DNA of 54,025 nt from an uncultured Bacteroidota bacterium (GCA_902536935.1 CACAZM010000011.1:1-54025); one strand, 5' to 3'. Counted from the stretch's first letter, positions 37,101 to 46,171 are shown. Notes: generated from the sequence alone by a model not told the origin. A program made the numbers and translations.

Positions 37101-37306
37101 TTCCTGAAGATTTGCTCTCAGGATTATTTATTACCAATGCTAGAATTTACGCGACAGGTCAAAATTTGCTGTATATAACAGCAGATGATTACAATGGCCT
37201 AAACCCTGAGTCTATTTACAACACTAGCCCAATTAATTATGGTTACCAACGTGTTGGTTCTCCAATTAATCAAACATTTTCATTAGGTTTTAACCTAAAC
37301 TTTTAA
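34169..37306 (+). CDS. SusC/RagA-family TonB-dependent outer-membrane transporter
   Basis: 1045-residue outer-membrane transporter that imports oligosaccharides using TonB energy. Order seen: signal peptide ending THAQ (about residue 21), a carboxypeptidase-like regulatory domain (VKGQVSSTEDNEPIPGVNI, TDFDGNFEI, 25-100), a TonB-box-like EIVVIGYGTQKRKNLTGAIS, the plug domain (RVRGTGSITSSSSPLIVVDG, IESFEVLKDASSAAIFGARG) and a long beta barrel. An EF-hand-like loop DLNGDGVIDDDDKTILGNP lies near residue 875, as in many SusC proteins. It pairs with the SusD 11 bases downstream. The long AT-rich region upstream holds candidate operator copy A. Confidence 0.97.
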   Translation: MNYKIKLPFLVIMFFCFVTHAQKTNIVKGQVSSTEDNEPIPGVNIVIVGSSVGTATDFDGNFEINASEGDLLQFSYIGFKTQVVPVGSSSVLNVIMEYDDTLLDEIVVIGYGTQKRKNLTGAISKVKNENLDKIAVSRVDDALTGQVSGVNIQATEGEAGSDPTIRVRGTGSITSSSSPLIVVDGIVVDNDFLGNLDMNDIESFEVLKDASSAAIFGARGGNGVILISTKNGKEGRTKFTYNTYIGFKEARIGENIYVSMKDWAEKELAATGELSDKTKYKLALTIPSSTIYKNIYWTKGIIDFLFRNNHNDRDWQDIMFDGGLIKSHSFSARGGSQRTTFSTSLNYLSDEGVLLTDNFNRYSIRLKVDSRVGDKFKVGANISPSYSDRRRFDGSTHDVLRQPPWLPVYHNDHTIQFVDRNIYPDVQVGDYAVQRHFDNFDLYGDGGETDISTTSNTNPAAKILERDRNDYKFKLYGNIYVQYEITDGLKFKTTLGGDYSHTKRDRWQGVKASRNGVAATRLDLSNLKRLHIVSDNIFTYDKTRGKHEINAVAGFSAEQWDYEIEAATGIGYTSDLVRTLSAATTIAEATSEEYQQRLMSYFGRVNYAYDNKYLLSISARKDGYSAFGPDSKYGFFPAVSAGWTLSNEDYLRDSKMINYLKLRASYGLTGNNAFDIGSGDFRNQINSYPYLSLIGSSSASFNNSIVNGFNPLNISNASLGWEKSVEVNPGIDFGLFNNRLTGSIDVYRRTSEDLLLDVPVSYTTGFPNALANRGKVENRGIEIELKTKNVIRPSFQWNSTFIASRNENELLDFAESDGLITNVDTKRAAEWINLVGNPISSFYGWVVDTEIPAEYIKSPWERVRQTNREVYVKDLNGDGVIDDDDKTILGNPYPDLVWSISNEFNVGDFDLSFIFQGSHGAEVRNIGDQYLFRHFGSSATALSSAPNQGFIKQKIFTDSIVQNASYVALRTISIGYDFPEDLLSGLFITNARIYATGQNLLYITADDYNGLNPESIYNTSPINYGYQRVGSPINQTFSLGFNLNF

Positions 37307-37317
37307 ACATTTCAATT

Positions 37318-38736
37318 ATGAAAAGCATTAGAATTATTATATCTGTTCTTGTAATATTTGTCTTTACTTCATGTGAGGATTATTTAGAACCAGTACCAAC
37401 ATCAGTAATCAGTGGCGCAAGTTTTTACGCTGATGAAGCACAGCTCATGCAGGGAGTCTATAACATGTATGATGGTCTTCAGGGAGCCAACGATACTAGC
37501 TCAAGGAGTAATCACGCAACTCAAATAGAGTTTTATGTTACCGAAATGCGCAGTGATAACACAAGATCAAAAAGTGGAGAGGGTGAGGCTGCTCAATTTG
37601 ATAATCTTGCTGTTGAGGCAACTAATGGTTTAATTGCCGACCACTATAGAAGTTTTTATAATGTTATTTTTCGAGCGAATACGGTACTTCAAAATCTTGG
37701 TGTCGCCTCTGAGACCAACAAAGTAAAAATCGAAGGGGAGGCTAAATTTATTCGTGCTTATATATATTTTAACTTGGTAAGACTTTATGGAGCAATACCA
37801 CTTCTTGATAGTGTTGTAGGGGTTAATGATGATATCTCTTTTATCAGAAGGCCTGTAGCTGATGTTTACGAATTAATAATTAGTGATTTGAACAACGCAG
37901 TAGCTGGGCTAGACAATAGTAATGGTAGGAACAGAGCAAATAAATCTGCCGCACAAGGATTACTTGCCAAAGTACACCTTACATTAGGTAATTATCTCGA
38001 GGCTCAACAATTACTCGAAAGCGTTATGTCTGATGGATTTGCTTTGGAAGCCAACTTCAGTGATGTATTTTTTAACGAAAGTAATTCGGAAGTTATTTTT
38101 TCTATCGGCTATAGTTCAGCTTTGGCATTAGATAGTCAAAACTTTTCTGCTGAATTTTTGAACGGAGTTGGACGAACAGTTGGTGTAAATTACGTTACTG
38201 ACGATGCAAAAGCTTTTATGGAAGCCAATGGTGGAGACAGAACCGTTGTTTCTATGCGCACTGATCCAATACAACCTACACAAACGCAAGTAATTAAGTT
38301 TTTACCTGACGGTTTTGATGGCGGTTCAGACGGGAAAACGTTTGATTTTGATGCGCGACTTGCTGGAAACGATTGGATCGTATTGCGATATGCCGATATA
38401 TTACTGATGCACGTTGAGGCCATTATGGGAAGCAGTAGCGAAACCAATGCTTTAGCGGCTTTAGCCTCATTTCAGCAAGTGCGTGATAGAGCAGGACTCA
38501 CCGAATCGGTAACTTCTATTACCAAAGATGATTTATTAGCAGAACGTCGTGCAGAATTAGCATTTGAAAACCAAAGGTTGTACGACATAATTCGATTTGG
38601 AAAAGGTATAGATATACTTGGTGCCTATGCAGTAGCAATTGGAGCTAATTTTACCTCTAATGATTTATTGCTTCCATTTCCACAAATAGAAATCGGACTT
38701 AGCAAAGGATTATTAAAACAGAACCCTGGGTATTAA
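37318..38736 (+). CDS. SusD/RagB-family glycan-binding lipoprotein
   Basis: 472-residue surface lipoprotein partner of the preceding SusC. Signal MKSIRIIISVLVIFVFTSC has the lipobox FTSC (Cys19). The N-terminal SusD-like domain shows EDYLEPVPTSVISGASFY and LMQGVYNMYDGLQG, then a TPR-like AKFIRAYIYFNLVRLYGAIPL, AAQGLLAKVHLTLGNY, and the C-terminal RYADILLMHVEAIMG and LLAERRAELAFENQRLYDIIRFG. The substrate is presumably the same glucuronate-rich glycan that the surrounding lyases and GH88 attack. Confidence 0.96.
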   Translation: MKSIRIIISVLVIFVFTSCEDYLEPVPTSVISGASFYADEAQLMQGVYNMYDGLQGANDTSSRSNHATQIEFYVTEMRSDNTRSKSGEGEAAQFDNLAVEATNGLIADHYRSFYNVIFRANTVLQNLGVASETNKVKIEGEAKFIRAYIYFNLVRLYGAIPLLDSVVGVNDDISFIRRPVADVYELIISDLNNAVAGLDNSNGRNRANKSAAQGLLAKVHLTLGNYLEAQQLLESVMSDGFALEANFSDVFFNESNSEVIFSIGYSSALALDSQNFSAEFLNGVGRTVGVNYVTDDAKAFMEANGGDRTVVSMRTDPIQPTQTQVIKFLPDGFDGGSDGKTFDFDARLAGNDWIVLRYADILLMHVEAIMGSSSETNALAALASFQQVRDRAGLTESVTSITKDDLLAERRAELAFENQRLYDIIRFGKGIDILGAYAVAIGANFTSNDLLLPFPQIEIGLSKGLLKQNPGY

Positions 38737-38754
38737 ACCTAAAAATAAATTTTA

Positions 38755-39735
38755 ATGAAAAATATATTTAATATTTCAATGGTTGCCTCACTAGTATTAG
38801 TTTTGGCATGCGATGATTTTGACAAATACGAATTGCCTGAGGCAAATTCAATTCCAGATGCGACACCACCTCAGGCTGTATTTACTGCTATACAAAGCGA
38901 GGAAGTGGATAATGACGGTTGGAAAGACTTTTATTTTTCCAATGGATCAATAAGCGCCACTACCTATGCTTGGGATTTTGGAGATGGAAATACATCTTCA
39001 GATTATGAACCAACAAATAAGTTTAGTGATGAGGGAACCTATACGGTGTCATTGACTGCTTCTGACAACAATGGTCTTTCAAATACATTAACAAAGGATT
39101 TAACAGTTGAAGAACCTCCAGCACCTCCTGTACAAGATCCAGTTTTAATAAATACTGTTTTTGACAAACTTGGCAAGTCGTCTGGGTCTGATTGTACATG
39201 TGCTGGTTGGATTAATAGAAGCTTAGGGACTCAAGGTGAATCCAGCACAGGCAATGGTAGTGATGTAATGAAGTTTGACAATAACGAACCTGATCATATT
39301 TATCAAGAGTTTGAGGTCACGCCTAATTCCAATTATCAAATTGAAGTTGAGGTAGCATTTAGAGCTAATGCGGGTAAATCAAATCCTTCAAGTCTCGAAT
39401 TTAGAGTCCTAGCTGGAACGGGCTATGATACTGGCTATACTCCGACTTATTACACTGAAACAACAGAATTTCCACAAGATGGTTATGGTTATTCATCAGT
39501 TGCTCAAACAGAAGTTGAAGAAAATAACCTGATGTCTAAAGTGCTTAATAACCCAGACGACACTAGTTATATCAAATATATGCTTAACTTCAATTCTGGC
39601 GCAAATAACAGTGTAGCATTATTTGTAAGAGGCATTGGCGGGCTTGCTACAGGGAGTTCAGACAATGTAAGATATGGGTACTCTAGTGGAGATGAAGAAA
39701 TTAGAATTGATAACTTAGTCATCACTGCTTTGTAG
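38755..39735 (+). CDS. PKD-domain surface lipoprotein, putative glycan-binding protein (SusE-like position)
   Basis: 326-residue lipoprotein, lipobox VLAC (Cys19). Residues about 40-120 form a PKD domain with the diagnostic TTYAWDFGDGNTSSDYEP and GTYTVSLTASDNNG. Residues 130-326 form a beta-rich domain resembling carbohydrate-binding jelly rolls, with a CxC pair (SDCTCAGW) and an ending DEEIRIDNLVITAL. It follows SusD directly and is closed by a terminator. Such PKD lipoproteins often replace SusE/F as surface glycan-binding proteins in marine Bacteroidota; no enzymatic motif was seen. Confidence 0.85.
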   Translation: MKNIFNISMVASLVLVLACDDFDKYELPEANSIPDATPPQAVFTAIQSEEVDNDGWKDFYFSNGSISATTYAWDFGDGNTSSDYEPTNKFSDEGTYTVSLTASDNNGLSNTLTKDLTVEEPPAPPVQDPVLINTVFDKLGKSSGSDCTCAGWINRSLGTQGESSTGNGSDVMKFDNNEPDHIYQEFEVTPNSNYQIEVEVAFRANAGKSNPSSLEFRVLAGTGYDTGYTPTYYTETTEFPQDGYGYSSVAQTEVEENNLMSKVLNNPDDTSYIKYMLNFNSGANNSVALFVRGIGGLATGSSDNVRYGYSSGDEEIRIDNLVITAL

Positions 39736-39762
39736 TATATCAATTAACAGTAATTTAAAAAT

Positions 39763-39799
39763 GCAAGTGGTAATTTTAACTACTTGCTTTTTTATTTTT
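39763..39799 (+). terminator. Rho-independent terminator inside the second PUL
   Basis: GCAAGTGGT (39763-39771) pairs with ACTACTTGC (39779-39787), nine base pairs including one G-U, with a 7-base loop, followed by TTTTTTATTTTT. It separates the SusC-SusD-PKD block from the esterase gene, whose ATG is only seven bases beyond the T tract. Confidence 0.85.
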
Positions 39800-39806
39800 A
39801 AGAATT

Positions 39807-41723
39807 ATGAATAAGACTTTCAAAACACGTTACTTCGAGCTACTCTTTTTCACATTGACCTCACTTGGTTTATGTGCACAAATAAGTTTACCCCCCTTTT
39901 TTTCTGATCATATGGTTTTACAGCAAGAACAAAAAATTGTCCTTTTTGGTAAGGCTGCGCCCTATGAAAAAGTTACAGGAATCTTTAAAGGAGAAATAAG
40001 TAAAACAAGTGCTAATCCAAACGGTTCATGGCGACTTGTTTTTAGTCCATCAAAAGCTGGAGGGCCATACCAGCTTAAAATTTCCGCAAAAAATACAATT
40101 GAATTCAATAATGTATTTGTTGGCGAAGTATGGTTTTGTTCTGGGCAGTCAAACATGGGTTGGCCGCTATACAAATCAGAAAATGGTGTTCGTGAAGTTG
40201 AACAAAGCTTATATGACAAGATCAAGCTGTTTAATGTTAGAAGATCTATGAGCGGTATTCCTACTAAGGATCTTGATACTTTGAATAAGTGGACTAGCTG
40301 TAATCCAAAAACAACAAAAAACTTTTCTGCAGTTGCCTATTATTTTGGTCGAGAATTATATAAGCGGTATCAAGTTCCTATAGGTTTGATTCATTCTTCG
40401 TGGGGTGGTTCAAGCATTGAAGCCTGGATGAATGCGGATGCTTTTGCTGATGATAAAAACAAGTATGAACTAATAAAAAAAATAAAGACTTTAAATCTTA
40501 ACCAATTAGAGCAAGACTACAAAGTTGAAGAAAAAAAATATAATATTTATTTGGATGAGGTTGACTTGGGATTAAAACAAAATTGGCATTTAGTACAACA
40601 AAACTACGGCTCATGGAAAACAATGCAACTCCCAAATGTATGGAAACGTTCCCCTTTAAAACAACGTGTGGGTGTTGTTTGGGTATCGAAATCCATAACC
40701 CTATCAGCTCAGGATACAGCTGGAGATTTGGAGCTTAGTTTTGGTTTAATTGACAATGAAGATATTACTTATTTTAATGGCACTCGGGTCGGGTCAATAA
40801 AAAAGAGTAATGTTTTGAGAAATTATATTGTGCCAAAGGAGTTGTTAAAATATGGAGAGAATATAATTACTGTGCGCGTTAAAAACCCTTTAGACATTGG
40901 AGGATTTAGAAGCGGTGAAAATTCATTTTATGTCCGTACTATTTTAAAAAAGGTATCCTTGGCTGGCACTTGGAGATATAAAGTAGGAACTCCCAAAATT
41001 AAAGAACCTCCCACTCGCGTGCATCCAAAATATTTACCCTCATCGCTATACAATGCCATGCTATATCCATTTTTTGATTACAATATTCGAGGTGTTATAT
41101 GGTATCAGGGAGAGTCTAATGTAAGTAGGGCGACGGAATATGGAAAACTATTTCCTATGATGATTAAAGATTGGAGAGATAAATGGCAAAATTACATACC
41201 TTTTTTATTTGTCCAACTTCCTAATAGAGCTAATATGGGAATTAAGCAGCCAAACTTTAGAGAGGCTCAAGCCCAAGCATTAAATCTGGATTTAGTGGAG
41301 ATGATACCAGCTATTGACATAGGAGACAATTATGATGTTCACCCAGCAAATAAGCATGATGTTGGCTATAGACTTGCTGTGGCTGCTGATCATTTGGTCT
41401 ATAATCCTTCAATAATTGGTCATTATCCAAAGATTATTGAAACAGTATCTATGCCAAAGTCAGTTTTGTTTTCTTTTGACCAGTCAATTGTACATAAGGG
41501 TAAATCTGAAATTGTAGAGGGATTTGAGATTTTTAAAAATGGTGTTTTTGATTCCAAAGCCAATGCAAAGCTAATGGATGAAAAAACCATAGCTGTACCA
41601 CATTCAAGCAATAGCTATCCTATAGAAATAAGATATCTATGGAAAGATGCACCCTCAGAAGTCTCAATTTATAACGAGTTAGAAATTCCATTGCCTCCTT
41701 TCAGAAAAACAATTGGTAATTAG
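39807..41723 (+). CDS. Sialate O-acetylesterase-like (SASA) carbohydrate esterase with inserted jelly-roll domain
   Basis: 638-residue exported esterase that probably removes acetyl groups from sugars. The SGNH-like core is visible: GEVWFCSGQSNMGWP with Ser115, GLIHSSWGGSSIEAWM, RGVIWYQGESN, and the Asp-His pair in NYDVHPANKHDVGYRLA. Between the two halves of the core (about 225-390) lies a GH2-type sugar-binding jelly roll (WVSKSITLSAQDTAGDLEL, GENIITVRVKNP), usual in SASA proteins of PULs. Signal peptide ends near LCAQ. The stop TAG overlaps the stop of the convergent lyase gene (TTAG). An acylated PUL substrate is inferred. Confidence 0.9.
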   Translation: MNKTFKTRYFELLFFTLTSLGLCAQISLPPFFSDHMVLQQEQKIVLFGKAAPYEKVTGIFKGEISKTSANPNGSWRLVFSPSKAGGPYQLKISAKNTIEFNNVFVGEVWFCSGQSNMGWPLYKSENGVREVEQSLYDKIKLFNVRRSMSGIPTKDLDTLNKWTSCNPKTTKNFSAVAYYFGRELYKRYQVPIGLIHSSWGGSSIEAWMNADAFADDKNKYELIKKIKTLNLNQLEQDYKVEEKKYNIYLDEVDLGLKQNWHLVQQNYGSWKTMQLPNVWKRSPLKQRVGVVWVSKSITLSAQDTAGDLELSFGLIDNEDITYFNGTRVGSIKKSNVLRNYIVPKELLKYGENIITVRVKNPLDIGGFRSGENSFYVRTILKKVSLAGTWRYKVGTPKIKEPPTRVHPKYLPSSLYNAMLYPFFDYNIRGVIWYQGESNVSRATEYGKLFPMMIKDWRDKWQNYIPFLFVQLPNRANMGIKQPNFREAQAQALNLDLVEMIPAIDIGDNYDVHPANKHDVGYRLAVAADHLVYNPSIIGHYPKIIETVSMPKSVLFSFDQSIVHKGKSEIVEGFEIFKNGVFDSKANAKLMDEKTIAVPHSSNSYPIEIRYLWKDAPSEVSIYNELEIPLPPFRKTIGN

Positions 41724-42808
41724 TTTTTTATGGTAAAAGTATAAACATTTACCGGTTGTTTTTCAACCAAAAAGGAAACATAATAATCTCCTTCAGTAAG
41801 CCCAGAAACTGTTATTTTCTGTTTTCGTACTAATCTATTTTGTGCTATTCTTTTACCCTTTCCGTCAATTAACTCGATTTCCTCATAGCTATTTTTTGGT
41901 ATTTCTTTTATAGAAACCACACCTTTTGATTTATTTAACTTTAGTTTGTTATTTATTGACATTGCCTTATAATCAATTGCACTTAGTGGAGCTAACTCCT
42001 GAATAATAAAATCAGCAAATCTTACCTGCTCATCTCTTAAATTAGATAAACTTTTAATGCTTCTATAAATACCCCATTTTGGACGTGCAAAGCTCGATCC
42101 ATCTTGCCACATATCAATAGTAGTAATATTATATTTTAATAAGACCAAGCCATCAGAAATGCGTGAAATTTTCAGATAATATTCTCCTAAATTTTCATAC
42201 TTGATAACCTCAGTAACTTTAACCCATTCACCCCGAAATAAGTCTAATAATGCTGTTTTTAATGTACTTTGAGTATTGGTAGCAGTATATCGTAATTCCA
42301 TCTGGTCTGGTGTAGCCTTTCGTGCAGTTAGGGTAACCATAGGGGCGCTAGCGTAAATACCACCAACTGATTTGATTTGATGTAGGTGTGTAAAGTTTTT
42401 CGAGACTTTAAAATTTATAGGCAATTTAAATTTCCACGAATAATAAACTGTTTCTCCTTGAATTGCTTTAAGGTTATCAGGTGATCCACCATACGTTTTG
42501 ATTTCTACACGCTGACGATCAAAGTTTTGGCAACGGTCATTATCAGGGGTTTTGTGTACCAAAAAATTAAAAACATATTTTCCTAGTTGGTCATCAAATA
42601 CTTCTTCAATATGTCTTCCAAATTCTGTATGAACGCAGTCAGGAACTTCCACCACATCTCTGCCTGGGGCAAGTGCATTGTTTATTTCTTCATAGGTATT
42701 ATCAGGTCCATTTGCCGATAATAACACTTTTTGTGCGCTTGCTTGATTAAAAACAATTGCAAAAAAACAAAATACATTAAATACTGACCTGTATTGATAA
42801 TTAGTCAA
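41720..42808 (-). CDS. Exported jelly-roll polysaccharide lyase, heparin-lyase-I/glucuronan-lyase-like
   Basis: 362 residues. Signal peptide to about ASAQ (26), a lyase domain of about 240 residues, and a C-terminal beta domain of about 75 residues (NNKLKLNKSKGVVSIKEI, SGLTEGDYYVSFLVE), like a degenerate T9SS-type tail. The catalytic part has motifs shared with beta-jelly-roll lyases of the heparin lyase I/PL13-PL20 group: DRQRVEIKTYGG, ETVYYSWKFKLP, THLHQIKSVGG, WVKVTEVIKYE and PKWGIYRS. The exact PL family is not clear. The likely start is TTG 42808 (no ATG in the signal peptide), overlapping the TGA of DUF4861 as TTGA. Expected to cut uronate-containing chains to unsaturated products for GH88. 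Confidence 0.7.
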   Translation of the reverse strand: MTNYQYRSVFNVFCFFAIVFNQASAQKVLLSANGPDNTYEEINNALAPGRDVVEVPDCVHTEFGRHIEEVFDDQLGKYVFNFLVHKTPDNDRCQNFDRQRVEIKTYGGSPDNLKAIQGETVYYSWKFKLPINFKVSKNFTHLHQIKSVGGIYASAPMVTLTARKATPDQMELRYTATNTQSTLKTALLDLFRGEWVKVTEVIKYENLGEYYLKISRISDGLVLLKYNITTIDMWQDGSSFARPKWGIYRSIKSLSNLRDEQVRFADFIIQELAPLSAIDYKAMSINNKLKLNKSKGVVSIKEIPKNSYEEIELIDGKGKRIAQNRLVRKQKITVSGLTEGDYYVSFLVEKQPVNVYTFTIKN

Positions 42809-43980
42809 AGTTCTTTGTTTTGTTCAATAATGGATATCTGCAGTGGACTTTTTAGGCTTTTTGCAAAATATTCTAAATAATTATTCCACTCTTCTTTACT
42901 TTTAAACTGACCACTTTTTTTCCAGCCAAATCCTGCATAATATTGAAATCCATTATTGGTTCTTTTTAGCTCGGCAAACAGATTGCTTTTATCTTTCTCT
43001 TCGGATACATATTTATCAATTCCAATTATATTTCCAACATCGGAAATAATCCCCATTCCTAGTGCCGATCCTTCGTGTGGTTCCCAATAACTAACCCAGC
43101 CGCTGTTTAGATTTTCTGAAATTTCGCCTTCTTTTTTGTGAAGTGTAATTCCAGCTGAAATAGTTGTTGCCCCTTTCAGTTTAATTAAGAATTTTGATAG
43201 ATTTTGACCATAATCTAAAGAAATAATTTTCTTTTCAGAAATGATTTTGCCATTCGCTTCCCAATCACCGTATGTTAACTCGAAACTAGTTCTAATCGGT
43301 CCATTAGTGATGGTTTTCCAATCAATGAAATTTTTTGAAACAGAATAAGATTCTTTTGTTTTAATAGCAATCCCACCAATACCTCTGCTAGCTCCAACAT
43401 GAAAGTTATCCAATCCTTCACCATTGTCTTTGTGATAAGACGATTCCCCAGATAAATGTTCTTTATACCACTTATTAACGATAGGGTATTCCACTCTTTT
43501 TAACCAAGCATCTATTCCACTTGTCAGGGTACCTCCTTTGACACCTTCTTCAATCATTTTTTGAGCAGTTGGTCCAAAAGTCCTAAAAGCAACTCGGTTA
43601 TTTTCCCATGCATAATCGTCAGTTCGTTCTGGTACGAATCGTGAGAAACAATAAGTTTCTGATAGTTGCGGTCCATTTGAATATTTTATTTCATATACCT
43701 TTTCAGCGTTTGCAGTAATTTTGGGTTGAAATATCAACATATCTATCTGTCCATCTAAATCGTTGTCTACAAGTTGAGATGTAATTTGTTCACTTTTCTC
43801 GGCATCAAATACCAATAACTCTTTTTCGCTGAGGTTTAAATGTGATACATCAACTTCAACTGTTTCGTAAATACGATCAAAAGACAAATCATTTTTAATA
43901 TTGATGATTATTACACTATCATTTTGATTTGAACAGCTAAACAATATTATTGATACGAAAAGAATATATAATAGTTTCAT
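42805..43980 (-). CDS. DUF4861 family lipoprotein
   Basis: 391-residue lipoprotein, signal MKLLYILFVSIILFSC with Cys16. The body matches DUF4861, a family of exported Bacteroidota proteins of unknown function found in uronate-related PULs: DVSHLNLSEKELLVFDAE, LVDNDLDGQIDMLIFQ, YAWENNRVAFRTFGP, SYHKDNGEGLDNFHVGASRG and GFGWKKSGQFKSKEEWNNYL. The N-terminal part looks like a small beta domain and the rest a large beta sandwich. It is translationally coupled to the lyase downstream and lies 68 bases after uxuA. An enzymatic role on uronate oligosaccharides is possible but unproven. Confidence 0.85.
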   Translation of the reverse strand: MKLLYILFVSIILFSCSNQNDSVIIINIKNDLSFDRIYETVEVDVSHLNLSEKELLVFDAEKSEQITSQLVDNDLDGQIDMLIFQPKITANAEKVYEIKYSNGPQLSETYCFSRFVPERTDDYAWENNRVAFRTFGPTAQKMIEEGVKGGTLTSGIDAWLKRVEYPIVNKWYKEHLSGESSYHKDNGEGLDNFHVGASRGIGGIAIKTKESYSVSKNFIDWKTITNGPIRTSFELTYGDWEANGKIISEKKIISLDYGQNLSKFLIKLKGATTISAGITLHKKEGEISENLNSGWVSYWEPHEGSALGMGIISDVGNIIGIDKYVSEEKDKSNLFAELKRTNNGFQYYAGFGWKKSGQFKSKEEWNNYLEYFAKSLKSPLQISIIEQNKEL

Positions 43981-44048
43981 TATAAATATTTAAAATAAAA
44001 AAGCATTGATTATTATTTTTAGTTCCTTATAAATCACGAGCTATAAAA

Positions 44049-45242
44049 TTACAGTTCCAATGATTGTCTAATACCTAACTCCAAACCTCTTAACTCAGCT
44101 AAACCTCGCAAACGTCCTATGCCAGAGTAACCTGGATTTGTTTTTTTACTTAAGTCATCAAGCATTTTGTGCCCATGATCAGGTCTAAAAGGCATACGTA
44201 TATCTTTTCTGTCATTTTTATGCCTTAGTATTTGTTCTGCAATTAAGGCTTTCATGACTCCAAACATATCTACATCGCCTTCTAAATGGTTGGCCTCATG
44301 AAAGTTACCGTTTTTATCTCTTTTTGTTGAACGTAAATGGATAAAATGAATACGGCTACCCAATCGCCTTACCATACCCACTAAGTCATTATCCGCTCGA
44401 ACACCAAAAGAACCTGTGCAAAAGGTCAGACCATTATTGGGACTTTTAACTGCACTAAATAAGTCAATGACATCCTGTTCTGTACTTAACACTCTGGGTA
44501 ATCCAAGAATAGGATAAGGCGGATCATCGGGATGAATACACATAAGAACTCCTGCTTGTTCAGCTGCAGGAATTATCTCTGATACAAAAGAAAACAGATT
44601 TGCTTTAAGTTCTTTTGTTCCTATTTGATTATAAGTTTCTAATATTTGGCCAAATTCTTCTAGGGTATAACCTTCCTCTGCACCTGGTAGTCCAGCAATA
44701 ATATTTTTAATCAATTTTTGTTGCTGTTCTAAAGAACTATTTTCAATGTAATTTTTTGCAGCTTTAATCTCGAATTGAGAATAAGCTTTTTCCGCATTTG
44801 GTCTTTTTAGTAAAAACAATTCGAAAGCAGCAAATGCAGCAGCTTCAAATCGCAATGCAGTTGATGAATCTGAAACTTTATAATCTAAGTTTGTACGAGT
44901 CCAGTCCAGAACAGGCATAAAGTTGTAACATACTATATCGATACCACACGCTCCTAAATTTAAAAGAGTTTGCTTATAGTTGTTGATGTAAGTTTGGTAG
45001 TTACCAGATTTGGTTTTGATGTTTTCATGTACGGGAACACTCTCAACGACCGACCAATTAAGTCCCACTTTTGCAATTTCCTCTTGCCGTTTTTTTATTT
45101 CATTAATGGGCCAAATAGCTCCATTTGGAATTTGATGAAGTGCAGATACAATGCCTGTCGCACCTGCTTGTTTTATATCCAACAATGAAACTGGGTCATC
45201 AGGACCGTACCAGCGCCAAGTTTGTTCTAGAGAAAGATCCAT
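44049..45242 (-). CDS. uxuA: D-mannonate dehydratase
   Basis: 397-residue UxuA, which dehydrates D-mannonate to 2-keto-3-deoxygluconate in glucuronate catabolism; E. coli UxuA has a similar length. TIM-barrel blocks seen: [90 protein letters not shown] and [13 protein letters not shown]. These include the metal-binding His and Cys positions. It is 11 bases downstream of the SDR gene. No uronate isomerase, KDG kinase or aldolase is in the window, so these must be encoded elsewhere. Confidence 0.96.
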   Translation of the reverse strand: MDLSLEQTWRWYGPDDPVSLLDIKQAGATGIVSALHQIPNGAIWPINEIKKRQEEIAKVGLNWSVVESVPVHENIKTKSGNYQTYINNYKQTLLNLGACGIDIVCYNFMPVLDWTRTNLDYKVSDSSTALRFEAAAFAAFELFLLKRPNAEKAYSQFEIKAAKNYIENSSLEQQQKLIKNIIAGLPGAEEGYTLEEFGQILETYNQIGTKELKANLFSFVSEIIPAAEQAGVLMCIHPDDPPYPILGLPRVLSTEQDVIDLFSAVKSPNNGLTFCTGSFGVRADNDLVGMVRRLGSRIHFIHLRSTKRDKNGNFHEANHLEGDVDMFGVMKALIAEQILRHKNDRKDIRMPFRPDHGHKMLDDLSKKTNPGYSGIGRLRGLAELRGLELGIRQSLEL

Positions 45243-45253
45243 GCCATTAAATA

Positions 45254-46081
45254 TTAAACACCACTATATGCGGCAAACCCACCATCAATTGGAATTACTA
45301 CTCCAGTCACAAACTTTGATTCCTCACCACAAAGCCAAAGGGTAGTTCCAACCAAATCGTCAGGAGTACCATATCGCCCCATTGGAGTTTGGTCAATAAT
45401 TTGTTGTCCTCTTTGTGTTAAACTCCCATCGGCATTTGTTAAAAGTGCTCTATTTTGCTCTGTAAGAAAAAAACCAGGCGCAAGGGCATTAACGCGGATA
45501 CCGACTTTAGAAAAATGAACCGCCAACCATTGTGTGAAATTTGATACAGCTGCTTTAGCTCCACTGTATGCAGGAATTTTTGTTAAGGGAGTGAAGGAAT
45601 TCATAGATGAAATATTCAGTATACTACAATTTTCCCGACCTACCATATCTTGAGCAAAAACTTGTGTAGGAAGTAAGGTGCCAAGAAAGTTTAGATTAAA
45701 TGTAAACTCAATGCCTTTGGGGTCAAGGTCAAAAAAAGATTTAAATCCTTCCTTTTTATTCTCTAGATCCTCTAGTTTAAAGAATGGATTTGAAGTTGTT
45801 CCCATGGGATGATTTCCTCCAGCACCATTTATCAAAATATCTATTTTCCCAAAGGTATTATTAACCTTTTTTTTAGCGCGAATCAGATTGTCTTTTTCCA
45901 GAACATTTGCTTCCACGCCAATGGCAGTACCCCCATTTGCTTTTATACGAGCTACAACAGAATCTGCTGCCTCCATTCGCAAATCTAATACAGCAATTTT
46001 ATGTCCATTTTCCGCAAGTGCCTCAGCTAACCTGCTGCACAAAACTCCACCAGCTCCCGTTATTACAACTGTTTTACTCAT
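45254..46081 (-). CDS. SDR oxidoreductase, probable D-mannonate oxidoreductase (fructuronate reductase)
   Basis: 275-residue classical short-chain dehydrogenase. NAD(P) motif [23 protein letters not shown] (NNAG equivalent), Ser in [13 protein letters not shown], catalytic YSGAKAAV and [13 protein letters not shown] at the end. Its form, including [11 protein letters not shown], and its position next to uxuA match the SDR-type mannonate oxidoreductase known from B. subtilis (YjmF/UxuB), which reduces D-fructuronate to D-mannonate. A DEH reductase of alginate catabolism is the main alternative, given the nearby PL6. First gene of the four-gene minus-strand operon ending with the lyase. Confidence 0.85.
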   Translation of the reverse strand: MSKTVVITGAGGVLCSRLAEALAENGHKIAVLDLRMEAADSVVARIKANGGTAIGVEANVLEKDNLIRAKKKVNNTFGKIDILINGAGGNHPMGTTSNPFFKLEDLENKKEGFKSFFDLDPKGIEFTFNLNFLGTLLPTQVFAQDMVGRENCSILNISSMNSFTPLTKIPAYSGAKAAVSNFTQWLAVHFSKVGIRVNALAPGFFLTEQNRALLTNADGSLTQRGQQIIDQTPMGRYGTPDDLVGTTLWLCGEESKFVTGVVIPIDGGFAAYSGV

Positions 46082-46171
46082 TCAAATTTTTAAAAATCTA
46101 AAGTAAATTTAATAGAAACATATTTATTGTGCACGACTTCTTTGCAATTAGCATTATTACACAACTAATTT

